Assembly (NCBI GenBank): GCA_964543125.1
Contig: CAZIWX010000022.1
Span: 1-29,789 of the forward strand
From: CAZIWX01 sp964543125
Lineage (GTDB): Bacteria > Fidelibacterota > UBA8477
DNA: 29,789 nucleotides
Direction: 5' to 3'
The position numbers and the translations under genes were made by a program. The notes beneath the pieces were generated by a model. That model made no database searches, was not told the DNA's origin, and was given only the letters and a program-made list of their open reading frames with translations. This document shows positions 7,928 through 16,206 of this stretch, one piece after another (position 1 is the first letter of the stretch; every line of letters begins with the position of its first letter).

Positions 7928-8383
7928 TTAAAATTTTTCGCCTTTTTTCTCCCGAATTTGGCTACCTACCGGCCGAATCCGGTTCCAGACCGAATAGATC
8001 AATCCGATCATCCCGATTACCTGTAAGCCGGCAATGGCAAACGCGGTGACACTGATTCCCTGAAATCCCGGCCAGATGCCCAGCCCGATCTCGATAATGA
8101 ATCGGCCGGCCGTACTTACGGTAAACAGATAATAAAAGACTTTAACCCGGTCCGGGTCATAGTGAGTATCCTCCTTGGCGGGCCGGGGAAAAAACCATAC
8201 CGCCACGCCCAGAATCATCATCATCATGCCACCCACCAACAGAACATGGGTATGGGCCGTCACCAGCGTAGCCGGATAAGGCCAACCGAAAGTCTGGCCG
8301 CCATACAGGTACAAACCGGCTAAAAAACCCAGAATAAAAAAGGCAAATGATGTTTTAATGAAATACCGAACCAGTGAAAACAT
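7928..8383 (-). CDS. Small four-helix membrane protein resembling haem-copper oxidase subunit I
   Basis: A 151-residue protein with about four membrane segments (~10-28, 41-65, 83-103, 112-132). The second contains 'TAHTHVLLVGG' followed by 'MMILGVAVWFFPRP', very like the His-bearing helix and following loop of cbb3-type oxidase or nitric oxide reductase catalytic subunits. It is only about a third of the usual length, so it is a single-domain relative, perhaps a haem-binding or assembly protein, rather than a whole oxidase subunit. ATG 8383 was chosen because GAGGTGG lies just upstream; a longer frame reaching 8485 has no such support and would run into the rlmN promoter region. It is convergent with the hybrid kinase (15 bases apart) and divergent from rlmN. 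Confidence 0.65.
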   Translation of the reverse strand: MFSLVRYFIKTSFAFFILGFLAGLYLYGGQTFGWPYPATLVTAHTHVLLVGGMMMMILGVAVWFFPRPAKEDTHYDPDRVKVFYYLFTVSTAGRFIIEIGLGIWPGFQGISVTAFAIAGLQVIGMIGLIYSVWNRIRPVGSQIREKKGEKF

Positions 8384-8464
8384 AACCACCTCGACTGATT
8401 TGAGTTGATCCAAATTTCCCCCGGAGATGGGCAAATGCAAGTCCTGCTTGCCCAAGCTGGCGTA

Positions 8465-8492
8465 TTGGTTCCCGGTCAATTGCATGTATATT
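8465..8492 (+). promoter_or_regulatory. Candidate promoter of rlmN
   Basis: TTGGTT (8465-8470) and TATATT (8487-8492) are separated by 16 bases, a plausible sigma70-type pair. Transcription would start only one or two bases before the rlmN ATG at 8501, suggesting a leaderless message; no Shine-Dalgarno sequence precedes that ATG. The -35 is poor, so this is tentative. Confidence 0.3.
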
Positions 8493-8500
8493 TCAGCCCC

Positions 8501-9556
8501 ATGGTTGTAAAATCCGCCTTAACCCCGCTGCGCGACTTTTCCCTAACGCAACTGGAACAGTTTTTTATCACCCTGGACGAAAAACCGTTTCGGGCCCGGC
8601 AGGTGTTTCAATGGATGTGGCGCAAAAGGGTCACCACTTTCGAGGCCATGACCAATGTGTCCAAAGGTCTTATTGCCCGCCTGCGGGAACTTGCCACGCT
8701 GGACAGCACCCGCATTCTCCATGTTTCTCATTCCCCGGCTACGGAAACTCGTAAATTCCTTCTGGAAATGGCGGACGGGCAGACCGTGGAAACCGTTCTG
8801 ATCCCCGAGGAAACCCGGGTCACGGTGTGTCTTTCATCCCAGGTCGGCTGTGCGCTGGATTGCGATTTTTGTGCTACGGGCAAAATGGGACTGCGGCGCA
8901 ACCTGACCAGTGGTGAAATCGCGGATCAACTCCGCCAGGCTATGACCATTAGTGAACGGCCGGTGACCCATATTGTATTTATGGGGATGGGTGAACCCTT
9001 TCATAATTACGAGTACGTCCTTCAGGCCGCCGAAGTCATTCACTCGGAATTGGGGTTTGGGATTGGCGCCCGCCGGATCACCATCTCCACCAGTGGGCTC
9101 ATTCCCCGGATTCGCCGCTTTGCCAACGAGGGTTGGCGTTTTAAAATGGCCGTGAGTCTTAACGCGACGTTGGATAAACAACGAACATCACTCATGCCCA
9201 TCAATAAAAAATGGAACCTCGCCGCGCTGGTTAAAGCATGCCAGTATTACATCGCAAAAACCCATACTAGGCTGACTTTTGAATATGTTCTCATGGCGGG
9301 TATTAACGATACTTTGGCGGACGCCCGGCGTTTGGCAAAAATTGGCAACGAAGTTTTCTGCAAGGTGAATGTGATTCCCTATAACGCAACCGGCGGCCGG
9401 TTCCAACGCCCGGCCGCTAAAGCGATCGAAGCTTTTCTCGGAGAATTGAACCGCCACGCCAAATTCCCCCTTACGGTCCGCTGGAGCCGGGGAGATGATA
9501 TCGCTGCCGCGTGTGGTCAGTTAGCCACCCGCCAGCTGAATGCCGCCGTACAATAA
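8501..9556 (+). CDS. rlmN: 23S rRNA (adenine-2503-C2)/tRNA (adenine-37-C2) methyltransferase RlmN
   Basis: A 351-residue radical SAM enzyme that methylates C2 of A2503 in 23S rRNA and usually A37 of some tRNAs. The iron-sulphur cluster motif C-x3-C-x2-C is at Cys117, Cys121 and Cys124 (CALDCDFCATGKMG). It is followed by the conserved 'LTSGEI' and 'FMGMGEPFHNY', the SAM-binding glycine-rich region. The second catalytic Cys is present at Cys338 (AAACGQLA) near the C terminus. Length and motif order fit the family. ATG 8501 was chosen because the protein then begins a few residues before the normal N-terminal helical domain; the frame is open back to 8405 but that extension looks unlike RlmN and overlaps the promoter of the divergent gene. 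It ends nine bases before the nucleoside phosphorylase gene, suggesting cotranscription. Confidence 0.93.
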   Translation: MVVKSALTPLRDFSLTQLEQFFITLDEKPFRARQVFQWMWRKRVTTFEAMTNVSKGLIARLRELATLDSTRILHVSHSPATETRKFLLEMADGQTVETVLIPEETRVTVCLSSQVGCALDCDFCATGKMGLRRNLTSGEIADQLRQAMTISERPVTHIVFMGMGEPFHNYEYVLQAAEVIHSELGFGIGARRITISTSGLIPRIRRFANEGWRFKMAVSLNATLDKQRTSLMPINKKWNLAALVKACQYYIAKTHTRLTFEYVLMAGINDTLADARRLAKIGNEVFCKVNVIPYNATGGRFQRPAAKAIEAFLGELNRHAKFPLTVRWSRGDDIAAACGQLATRQLNAAVQ

Positions 9557-9565
9557 GAAGACACC

Positions 9566-10369
9566 ATGACTTCCATCAGCCCAACCATTTCCGAACCAAT
9601 CACCGCCGCCGTGGCCGAGATCCGACGGCACGGGGAATTTACCAGCCGCATCAGCTTGATTTTAGGGTCGGGGCTGGGTCAGTTTGCCGACAACCTCACC
9701 CGGGTGGAACGGATTCCTTATGGCGACATTCCCCATTTTCCGGTTTCCACGGTGGAGGGTCATTCCGGCGAATTGATCTGCGGTTATTTGGATGATTTAC
9801 AACTTCTGGTTATGCGCGGCCGGGTTCATTTTTACGAAGGCTACACGCTGGATCAGATTGTCTTTCCGGTGCGAATTTTAAACGCCTTGGGTTCGCAAAC
9901 ATTGGTGATCACCAATGCCGCCGGAAGTATCGTACCGGATTACAAACCCGGTGATCTTATGGTCATCGACCGGCAGATGAATCTCACCGGCCGGTCAATA
10001 CTCCGGGAGCCGGAACCGATCCGGCCCTATTTACGGCGCCTGGGCGATGTAGTGGAACGCGCCGGCCGGAATACTCCGGTTACTATTCATCGGGGGTGTT
10101 ACGCCGGGCTAACAGGCCCCTCTTACGAAACGCCGGCCGAAATTCGGTTTCTACGCCACTTGGGAGCGGATGCCGTGGGCATGTCCACGATTCACGAAAC
10201 AGTCATGGCCTTTTACCTGGGGATGGAAATTCTGGGAATCTCGTGTCTCACCAATTATGCCGCGGGCATTCTTGACCAACCGTTAAGCCATGCCGAGGTC
10301 ATCGCCACCGGTAAAACCATTGAAAAATCTTTTGCCGATTTGCTCCGGCGCGTACTGACCCGGGTTTGA
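9566..10369 (+). CDS. punA: Purine nucleoside phosphorylase, trimeric type
   Basis: This 267-residue protein matches the trimeric (mammalian-like, PunA/XapA) class that splits purine nucleosides with phosphate into base and (deoxy)ribose-1-phosphate. Visible signatures are GSGLG at 34-38, EGHSGEL at 64-70 with phosphate-binding His66, GRVHFYEGY at 85-93, NAAG at 117-120, GPSYETPAE at 184-192, and the catalytic Asn230 in CLTNYAAG. One oddity is the purine-site block, normally VGMSTVPE followed by a V-A-R-H stretch: here it reads VGMSTIHE with His210 in place of Pro, followed by TVMAFY. That may shift base preference. The start ATG follows rlmN by nine bases. The next gene, aroC, begins 77 bases later and may have its own promoter. 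Confidence 0.9.
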   Translation: MTSISPTISEPITAAVAEIRRHGEFTSRISLILGSGLGQFADNLTRVERIPYGDIPHFPVSTVEGHSGELICGYLDDLQLLVMRGRVHFYEGYTLDQIVFPVRILNALGSQTLVITNAAGSIVPDYKPGDLMVIDRQMNLTGRSILREPEPIRPYLRRLGDVVERAGRNTPVTIHRGCYAGLTGPSYETPAEIRFLRHLGADAVGMSTIHETVMAFYLGMEILGISCLTNYAAGILDQPLSHAEVIATGKTIEKSFADLLRRVLTRV

Positions 10370-10446
10370 TCCGGCAGGTGAAAATAACATCGTTCCGGCG
10401 AGTCTAAATACTTGCATTAACCCACAATTTATACAATGCTTGAGTC

Positions 10447-11631
10447 ATGTTTAATCGATTACGATATCTGACCGCCGGCGAGTCCCACGGACCCGGTCTC
10501 ACCGGCATTTTGGAGGGCCTGCCCGCCGGAATATCCATCCGGGTGGACGCTATGCGCACCGAACTGAAACGCCGTCAGCAGGGGTTTGGCCGGGGTAAAC
10601 GGATGGAGCTCGAAGATGAGCAGGTGGAAATCCACGGCGGTGTGCGGTATGGCAAAACCCTGGGTTCACCGGTAAGCTTATGGCTACCCAACCGGGACTG
10701 GCAAAATTGGCAGACCCGGATGCAGATCGAGCCCACCGGAAAACCCGCCAAGCCGGTTACTTTGCCACGCCCGGGACACGCCGACTTTGCCGGCGCCGTG
10801 AAATACGGAACCCGGGACATTCGGGATATTTTGGAGCGCGCCTCCGCCCGGGAAACCGCCATGCGCGTGGCGCTGGGTTTTTTAGCCAAACAATTTCTCC
10901 AGGCGCTGAATATCAGGATTACCAGTTTTGTTACCCGGATCGGAACCATAGCCGCTCCCAAGACGGACATGGCCCCGGAGACGGATTTAGCAGAACTTAG
11001 CCAGCGGGCGGATGATTCACCTGTCCGGTGCTTACATGCCACCGCCACCAAAGCCATGCTGACCGAAATCGAAGCAGCTCAAGCGGCTGGTGATTCGGTG
11101 GGTGGCTGCTTTAAAGTGGTTGCCACGGGACTACCCATCGGGCTGGGTAGCCATGTCCACTGGGACCGTAAGTTGGATGCCCGTTTGGCGGCGGCACTCG
11201 TGTCCATCAATGCCGCCAAATCCGTCACCCTGGGCTCGGCCAAATCAGCCAGCCTCACCGGCACTAAATATCAGGATGAAATATTAAAATCGGGCGCCGG
11301 ACTGATCCGCGTTTCAAACCACGCCGGCGGCATCGAAGGTGGCATGACTAACGGGATGCCCATTGAAGCGACGGTGAGTATCAAACCGATTCCAACACTG
11401 GTAAAACCGCTCCGGTCGGTCGATCTGGAGACGGGTGAGCCGGGTGTTGCCCACCAGGAGCGTACGGATTCCTGTGTGGTCCCGGCGGCTGGCGTCATCG
11501 GAGAAGCCATGCTGGCTTTGGTTCTGGCAGATGCCATGCTGGAAAAATTCGGTGGGGATCATCTGGAGCAGGTGCAAAAACATCTTGGTGCAACCGGGCA
11601 ATATCTGCTTACATTTAACACCGGCAAATAA
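10447..11631 (+). CDS. aroC: Chorismate synthase
   Basis: A 394-residue enzyme of the last common step of the shikimate pathway, converting EPSP to chorismate with reduced FMN. The N terminus has the signature AGESHG (10-15) with catalytic His14. Then come the Arg-rich block 'KRRQQGFGRGKRM', 'RASARETAMRVALG', and the flavin and substrate signature 'HAGGIEGGMTNG'. Length is normal. The upstream 77-base gap has only a short GAG-type ribosome binding site. It opens a run of shikimate genes (aroC, aroK, aroB), where grouping reflects a shared pathway. Confidence 0.96.
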   Translation: MFNRLRYLTAGESHGPGLTGILEGLPAGISIRVDAMRTELKRRQQGFGRGKRMELEDEQVEIHGGVRYGKTLGSPVSLWLPNRDWQNWQTRMQIEPTGKPAKPVTLPRPGHADFAGAVKYGTRDIRDILERASARETAMRVALGFLAKQFLQALNIRITSFVTRIGTIAAPKTDMAPETDLAELSQRADDSPVRCLHATATKAMLTEIEAAQAAGDSVGGCFKVVATGLPIGLGSHVHWDRKLDARLAAALVSINAAKSVTLGSAKSASLTGTKYQDEILKSGAGLIRVSNHAGGIEGGMTNGMPIEATVSIKPIPTLVKPLRSVDLETGEPGVAHQERTDSCVVPAAGVIGEAMLALVLADAMLEKFGGDHLEQVQKHLGATGQYLLTFNTGK

Positions 11632-11674
11632 CCAGTAAGAACTGATTTTTTTTACGCTTGGAAATTAGGAAAAA

Positions 11675-12262
11675 ATGCCAGTTGGTGCGGATTCGGTAAT
11701 TTATCTCGTGGGAATCACCGGCAGCGGTAAATCCACCGTGGGGGAAGTTCTGGCTGCTCGGATGACCTGGCGGTTTGTGGATCTGGATGAGCGAATCGAA
11801 GTAATCACCCGGCGGAAAATTGATGAAATTTTCAACGAGGAGGGTGAAGAAGCCTTCCGGATGTACGAAAAAGCAGTTTTACAGAGTACGGAGAAAATCT
11901 CCAGCACGGTGGTAGCCTGTGGCGGTGGCGCCATTCTCCTGCCGGAAAACCGGCGCTGGTTGAAAACCCAAACCGTGGTCTGGCTTCAGGTAGATCCCCG
12001 GGAAGCCATAAGACGATTGGGCGATGCCATTCAGCTCCGCCCCTTGTTGAAACCGGCTGATGATCCGGCCCAAGTACTCCGGGAACTACTGAAGGTACGG
12101 AAAGAGCTGTATCGTGAAGTCTCTAAAATTCAGGTAAAAACCGGCGGCCTCGATCCCGGCGCCGTGGCTTTCAATATTCAACTTAAGCTGGGGTTCACTG
12201 CTGATTTTGAGGCGGACAGCGTTGACCTTCCTCACGATTGGGACCACAATGATAAATTCTGA
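11675..12262 (+). CDS. aroK: Shikimate kinase
   Basis: A 195-residue P-loop kinase that phosphorylates shikimate at O3 using ATP. Walker A is GITGSGKST (13-21), shikimate-binding Asp36/Asp38 are in VDLDERIE, Arg62 is in the 'GEEAFR' motif, GGG is at 83-85, and the lid Arg122 is in RPLL. All key residues of the family are present. It has a C-terminal acidic extension of about 20 residues beyond the usual end. The start ATG follows an AGGA motif. Its last 14 bases overlap the start of aroB, so the two are translationally coupled. Confidence 0.94.
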   Translation: MPVGADSVIYLVGITGSGKSTVGEVLAARMTWRFVDLDERIEVITRRKIDEIFNEEGEEAFRMYEKAVLQSTEKISSTVVACGGGAILLPENRRWLKTQTVVWLQVDPREAIRRLGDAIQLRPLLKPADDPAQVLRELLKVRKELYREVSKIQVKTGGLDPGAVAFNIQLKLGFTADFEADSVDLPHDWDHNDKF

Positions 12263-13391
12263 GACAATTACGGTCAAACATTCCCAAGGTAAATATCCTG
12301 TTATTGTCCAGCCCGGCATCCTGGAAAACCCGGGTGACCAATTCAGGCTGCGCAACCTAAAAAGTCCGGTGGGAATTATTACCAATCGCAAGGTGAACAA
12401 TCTTTACGGCGGCACCCTGCGGAAAGCCCTACGGGAAAGCGGTTTCGTGACGCGCACCATTCTCATGCCGGACGGAGAGCAGTATAAAAACCTGGCGACG
12501 GTGGAGCAGATCATCAATGCCCTGCTGAAACAAAAGATGGAACGAAACGGCACCATTGTGGCTCTGGGTGGCGGCGTCACCGGCGATGTAGCCGGTTTTG
12601 TAGCCTCGATCCTGTTTCGCGGAATTTCCTGGGTGCAGGTGCCCACCACGCTACTGGCCCAGGTGGATTCCAGTATCGGTGGGAAAACCGGTGTGAATCA
12701 CGATCTGGGGAAAAACCTCATCGGGACCTTTAATCAGCCGGAAATAGTGCTCAGCGATCCCAAGATTATTTTAACCCTGGATCCCCGCGACCGGTTATCC
12801 GGCTATGCGGAAATGCTGAAAACGGCCTTCATTTTGGATCCATCCTATCTCGATGTACTCACCAACCACCGGGAGCAGATCCTGGGCGGCGATGACATCA
12901 ATATGCTGGGCCGGGCCGTAAGCCGAAGTTGTGCGCTGAAGGCTCAGGTTGTGGGGGAAGATGAACGGGAAAGCAATCGCCGCCGGATACTGAATTTTGG
13001 CCACACTTTTGCTCACGCCCTGGAAAAATACACAAATTACAAACGTTACCGCCATGGTGAAGCAGTCCTTTTAGGTATGTACGCGGCCGGCTGGTTGTCC
13101 AATCAGGTCTCCGGCTTGTCCCGTGATCAATGGGAGACGATGCGGGGAATCCTGAAAGCGGTACCATTTAACAGGAAGGTGAATGATCTGGATCCGGAGG
13201 GCGTGGCGGCGGCCATGGATAGCGACAAAAAAACCCTGAACGCCCGCCTTCATTTTGTGCTTCTCAGGCGTTTTGGCGATGTGACCATCACCGACCAGGT
13301 TTCACCTACCGTCGTGCAATTGGCGGTGCAAGCGATGAAGGTGGGGTTTAGTGAGCCGGGGGAAGCGGAAGCAGAAAAAAAAGAGAATTGA
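12249..13391 (+). CDS. aroB: 3-dehydroquinate synthase
   Basis: A 380-residue enzyme that converts DAHP to 3-dehydroquinate using NAD and a metal ion. Visible motifs are the NAD-binding DGEQYKNL (75-82) and ALGGGVTGDVAGF (105-117), PTTLLAQVDSSIGGKTG (132-148), the zinc ligand Glu188 in GYAEMLK, and His252 (GHTFAHALE) and His269 (HGEA) as the other ligands. ATG 12249 was chosen over an upstream GTG at 12207 because the product then has a normal N terminus and a GGGA motif sits just upstream. It overlaps aroK by 14 bases. No clear terminator follows; about 270 bases without a gene separate it from tRNA-Val. Confidence 0.95.
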   Translation: MINSETITVKHSQGKYPVIVQPGILENPGDQFRLRNLKSPVGIITNRKVNNLYGGTLRKALRESGFVTRTILMPDGEQYKNLATVEQIINALLKQKMERNGTIVALGGGVTGDVAGFVASILFRGISWVQVPTTLLAQVDSSIGGKTGVNHDLGKNLIGTFNQPEIVLSDPKIILTLDPRDRLSGYAEMLKTAFILDPSYLDVLTNHREQILGGDDINMLGRAVSRSCALKAQVVGEDERESNRRRILNFGHTFAHALEKYTNYKRYRHGEAVLLGMYAAGWLSNQVSGLSRDQWETMRGILKAVPFNRKVNDLDPEGVAAAMDSDKKTLNARLHFVLLRRFGDVTITDQVSPTVVQLAVQAMKVGFSEPGEAEAEKKEN

Positions 13392-13615
13392 TTTTATTCC
13401 AGTTTTCACTCCGCTAAAAACCAAAACGCAACCGGCATGGGGTCCATGTATAACGTTGAAAAAGAGATCCCAGTCCGGTAAATCCGTGGCGCAACCCGGC
13501 GGCGCTTGCGCTTCCACCAGCTTTGTTTAAGGCCGGACCGTTAACGCCCGATTCAGGATAATACCCAAGAAGAAAGAAACTGACTGACGGTTTTGGTGGT
13601 TCACTGAACAAAGCC

Positions 13616-13644
13616 TTGGACAACGGTTTGATTCAAAATATATT
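13616..13644 (+). promoter_or_regulatory. Candidate promoter of tRNA-Val
   Basis: TTGGAC (13616-13621) and TATATT (13639-13644) are separated by 17 bases, and the tRNA starts 20 bases further on. The -10 is good, the -35 moderate. Confidence 0.5.
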
Positions 13645-13664
13645 CATCCGCTCAATTGGAAATC

Positions 13665-13738
13665 GGTCGATTGGCTCAGTTGGTTAGAGCGTCCGGTTCA
13701 CATCCGGGAGGTCGCAGGTTCAAGTCCTGCATCGACCA
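13665..13738 (+). tRNA. tRNA-Val (anticodon CAC)
   Basis: Standard cloverleaf of 74 nt without CCA. Acceptor GGTCGAT pairs with ATCGACC, followed by discriminator A. The D arm uses GCTC/GAGC, the anticodon stem TCCGG/CCGGG with loop TTCACAT (anticodon CAC), and the T arm GCAGG/CCTGC with loop TTCAAGT. The CCA is not encoded (ACGAAA follows), unlike the tRNA-Phe in this window, so it needs a CCA-adding enzyme. Confidence 0.95.
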
Positions 13739-13740
13739 CG

Positions 13741-13768
13741 AAAAAAGCCCTGAATCCGGGGCTTTTTA
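13741..13768 (+). terminator. Rho-independent terminator of tRNA-Val
   Basis: AAAAAGCCC (13742-13750) pairs perfectly with GGGCTTTTT (13759-13767) around an 8-base loop, and the T run ends the structure. It lies three bases after the tRNA. Confidence 0.88.
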
Positions 13769-13895
13769 TTCTTTATCAGCACCTAGCCGGGTAATGGGGC
13801 GGGAGACCGGTCCCGCTGGATACGAATGTTAGCGGCCGGGCGGCTTTAAAATGATTTACGGGGATTCTGTATTTTCATTTCGCCGCGGATCGTCA

Positions 13896-14543
13896 TCAAC
13901 TTGATCTCAATTTAAAAGTTACCGGCACCGAGATCCAAACCGTAACCGGTTTATCCCGTTGATAAGCTGGTTTCCACCTAGTTTTTTTAACGGCATCCAT
14001 AGCGGATTCGTCCAGCCCCGTTCCGGGCAGTCCTTGTAAAATCAGTGTCTTGAGAACATGACCATCCTTACTGATCTTGGCTTTTACGATCACGCGGCCC
14101 TGAATTTCAGCTTCCCGGGCGATGTCCGGATATTTCACATTCCGTTGTAGCGCCAGGTAGCCACCGATGGGCTCCGGTGGTTCATCATAGGGAATGAATT
14201 GCATATCATTGCGCGGTGGTGGTGGTGGTGCGGTAATCACCTTGAAGGACGCTAAATCGACTTCCTCAATCGTTATTTCATCGTCCACTTCCTCGCTCTC
14301 GGATTCGATGGGAATGGAAGGCCGGACCGGTGCCGGCGGCTTTTCAAATTGCTGGGTTTCCGGTGGAATGTCAATGTTTTCGATGGGTGCGATATATTCT
14401 TCCCGGGCGATGGATTTTGTATTCAACCGGGGGGCCGCGTAAAAACCCAGGATGAACAGGGCCAATACCAGGATGGCAGCTAATTCCAGATAGCCGCGGT
14501 AACGTGCTTTTAGATTGGCAGGGGGGTATTGTTGCGGGACCAT
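13896..14543 (-). CDS. tonB: Energy transducer TonB (second paralogue)
   Basis: A 215-residue TonB-family protein. A single membrane anchor lies at ~20-38, then a Pro/acidic linker with 'PIESESEEVDD' and 'APPPPPRND', then a TonB C-terminal domain (~130-215) with 'YPDIAREAEIQGRVIV', 'GTGLDESAMDAV' and 'TRWKPAYQRDKPV'. TonB passes energy from the ExbB/ExbD proton channel to outer-membrane receptors. It is a close paralogue of the protein encoded at 14688-15335, alike along its whole length, including the linker. It lies beyond that operon's terminator, with its own AGGAAG ribosome binding site, so it is probably expressed separately or by read-through. The linker is short and acidic rather than the long Pro-Lys type of enteric TonB. 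Confidence 0.88.
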   Translation of the reverse strand: MVPQQYPPANLKARYRGYLELAAILVLALFILGFYAAPRLNTKSIAREEYIAPIENIDIPPETQQFEKPPAPVRPSIPIESESEEVDDEITIEEVDLASFKVITAPPPPPRNDMQFIPYDEPPEPIGGYLALQRNVKYPDIAREAEIQGRVIVKAKISKDGHVLKTLILQGLPGTGLDESAMDAVKKTRWKPAYQRDKPVTVWISVPVTFKLRSS

Positions 14544-14623
14544 TTTTTCATTCTTCCTCGCGTTATTTTACCGGTTTGACGCGGAAAATAGAAATCCGTT
14601 GTCAGCTGGCACGGAGCACAATC

Positions 14624-14652
14624 AAAAACGCCCCGCTATCAGCAGGGCGTTT
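14624..14652 (-). terminator. Rho-independent terminator of the exbB-exbD-exbD-tonB operon
   Basis: On the minus strand AAACGCCC (14652-14645) pairs perfectly with GGGCGTTT (14633-14626), followed by further T. It lies 36 bases after the stop of the first tonB and separates it from the second. Confidence 0.8.
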
Positions 14653-14687
14653 CATTTAAAAATAGTTAGGTAGGTGAGCTGGTCTTT

Positions 14688-15335
14688 TTAGTTGGACTTA
14701 AGCCGGAAAACGACCGGAATGGAAATCCAAACCGTTACCGCTTTATCACGCTGATAAGCCGGTTTCCACCGGGTTTTGAGAATCGCTGCAATAGCAGCTT
14801 CGTCCAGCCCGGTCTTGGGAATACCCTTCAGAATCTTGGTTGCCCGAACAACACCGTCCTTACTAATTTTAGCTTGGACGATAACCGTTCCTTCAATTCC
14901 TGCTTCCCGGGCGATCTCCGGATAAACCACATTTTTCTGAATCTGAGCATACCCGCCAACCGGTTCCGGGGCTTCGTCATAAGCGATAAAACGTACCGCA
15001 TTTTCCGGGGGCGGCGGCGGTTCATCCATAATTTGGAATTCGGCCAGATCGGTTTCTTCGATGGTGAGATTATCATCCACCTCTTCACTCTCGGACTCAA
15101 TCGGCACCGAGGGGCGGGCGGGCGGTGGTGGTTTCTCAAATTGCTGGGTTTCCGGTGGAATCTCGATATTCTCAATGGGGGGGATATACTGTTCCTGCGC
15201 CAGTTTGTCACCTTCGAATTTGGGCATGGTGTAAAATGCCACAACGAAAATTCCCAACGTAATGATGGTGGAAAATTCGATATACTTGCGATACCGTTTG
15301 GGTAAAGAAGCCGAATCGTTTTGTTGTGCGATCAT
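14688..15335 (-). CDS. tonB: Energy transducer TonB
   Basis: A 215-residue TonB-family protein with a membrane anchor at ~20-38, a linker with 'ETQQFEKPPPPARP' and 'PIESESEEVDD', and a C-terminal TonB domain with 'YPEIAREAGIEGTVIV', 'KTGLDEAAIAAI' and 'TRWKPAYQRDKAV'. It is the last gene of exbB-exbD-exbD-tonB, starting 14 bases after exbD, and is followed by a terminator. The complex would sit in the inner membrane and use proton flow to drive outer-membrane transport; the receptor it serves is not in this window. A near-identical layout is found in the second copy at 13896-14543. Confidence 0.9.
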   Translation of the reverse strand: MIAQQNDSASLPKRYRKYIEFSTIITLGIFVVAFYTMPKFEGDKLAQEQYIPPIENIEIPPETQQFEKPPPPARPSVPIESESEEVDDNLTIEETDLAEFQIMDEPPPPPENAVRFIAYDEAPEPVGGYAQIQKNVVYPEIAREAGIEGTVIVQAKISKDGVVRATKILKGIPKTGLDEAAIAAILKTRWKPAYQRDKAVTVWISIPVVFRLKSN

Positions 15336-15349
15336 GATAACACCGCCCG

Positions 15350-15757
15350 TTAATTTCGCGATTTAGCTGAATAATTGATCTTCAGGGCATCCGCCTCCCG
15401 CAATTCCTGATGAATCCCGGTGATTAATTTCATTTCAGCCTGACGATCGGCTTTGATCGAGGCCGTAACCTGAGGATCGGCGACGCGTTTATCATACATG
15501 ATATTACGGATCTGATTCATGTTCAGGATCTGGTCGTCAATCGACAGGACACCTTCCTTAGTGGCCCAGATATTGGCTACGTGCCGTTTACTTTCCAGTT
15601 TGGCGATTTTGTGGGCTTCCGGTAAGATCAATTTTAATCCCTGATATTGGCGCAGCACCGTTACCACCATGAAGAAGATTAACAGCATGAAAATAATATC
15701 CGGCAGGGAAGCCGTCGGGATGCCGCTTTCTACTTTCGCTTTTCGTTTCAATTTCAT
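15350..15757 (-). CDS. exbD: Biopolymer transport protein ExbD/TolR (copy 2 of 2)
   Basis: A 135-residue protein with a short cytosolic N terminus rich in Lys/Arg, one membrane helix (~19-37) and a periplasmic domain. The helix begins 'SLPDIIFMLLIFF', where Asp20 is the conserved proton-carrying residue. It starts eight bases after the stop of the other exbD and is cotranscribed with it. The periplasmic domains of the two copies differ clearly, so they are likely distinct subunits of one mixed complex or serve different partners, as seen in other FCB bacteria with paired exbD genes. Confidence 0.9.
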   Translation of the reverse strand: MKLKRKAKVESGIPTASLPDIIFMLLIFFMVVTVLRQYQGLKLILPEAHKIAKLESKRHVANIWATKEGVLSIDDQILNMNQIRNIMYDKRVADPQVTASIKADRQAEMKLITGIHQELREADALKINYSAKSRN

Positions 15758-15765
15758 GGTCTATG

Positions 15766-16182
15766 CTAACCTTCCGGTTCCGCGATGGAGATACGCTTGG
15801 CGCTAGCCATTTTCAATTGATCCATCACATCCAGATAAGCCTGATATTTGGTACGGCTATCCGTGCGTACCGAAAAGATCATCTTGTCGTTGGCCAATAG
15901 CCGGTTGGTAACTTCCTGGCGTAAATCCCGAACCTCCACAATACGAATATCACCACCCGAACCGATGGCCACCTTACCGGCGGCATTGACAAAAATATTG
16001 GTGATATTCTTTTTGGAAACTTCAGTTTCTTCTCCCTTGGCCGGCAGCACCAAACCCAGGCCCTTGTCCATGTCAATCGTGGTGGTTACCAGGAAGAATA
16101 CCAACAGCATGAATACAATATCAGGTAAGGATGCGGTAGGTATTTCACCTCCCGGACGTCGACGTTTTCTTGCAGCCAGCAT
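15766..16182 (-). CDS. exbD: Biopolymer transport protein ExbD/TolR (copy 1 of 2)
   Basis: A 138-residue ExbD-family protein. The N terminus is strongly basic (RKRRRPGG), followed by 'IPTASLPDIVFMLLVFFLV' with the conserved membrane Asp21. The periplasmic part has 'ITNIFVNAAGKVAIG', the short strand pattern typical of ExbD. It lies 24 bases after exbB with AGAGGA as a possible ribosome binding site. Together with exbB it would form the proton channel that energises TonB. Confidence 0.9.
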   Translation of the reverse strand: MLAARKRRRPGGEIPTASLPDIVFMLLVFFLVTTTIDMDKGLGLVLPAKGEETEVSKKNITNIFVNAAGKVAIGSGGDIRIVEVRDLRQEVTNRLLANDKMIFSVRTDSRTKYQAYLDVMDQLKMASAKRISIAEPEG

Positions 16183-16206
16183 GAATGTGCTATCCTCTCG
16201 CCAAGA

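Noticed and set aside
13392..13664. Open frames on the minus strand between aroB and tRNA-Val
   Set aside because: Low-complexity translations overlapping the aroB end, no start signal and no family resemblance; the stretch looks non-coding.
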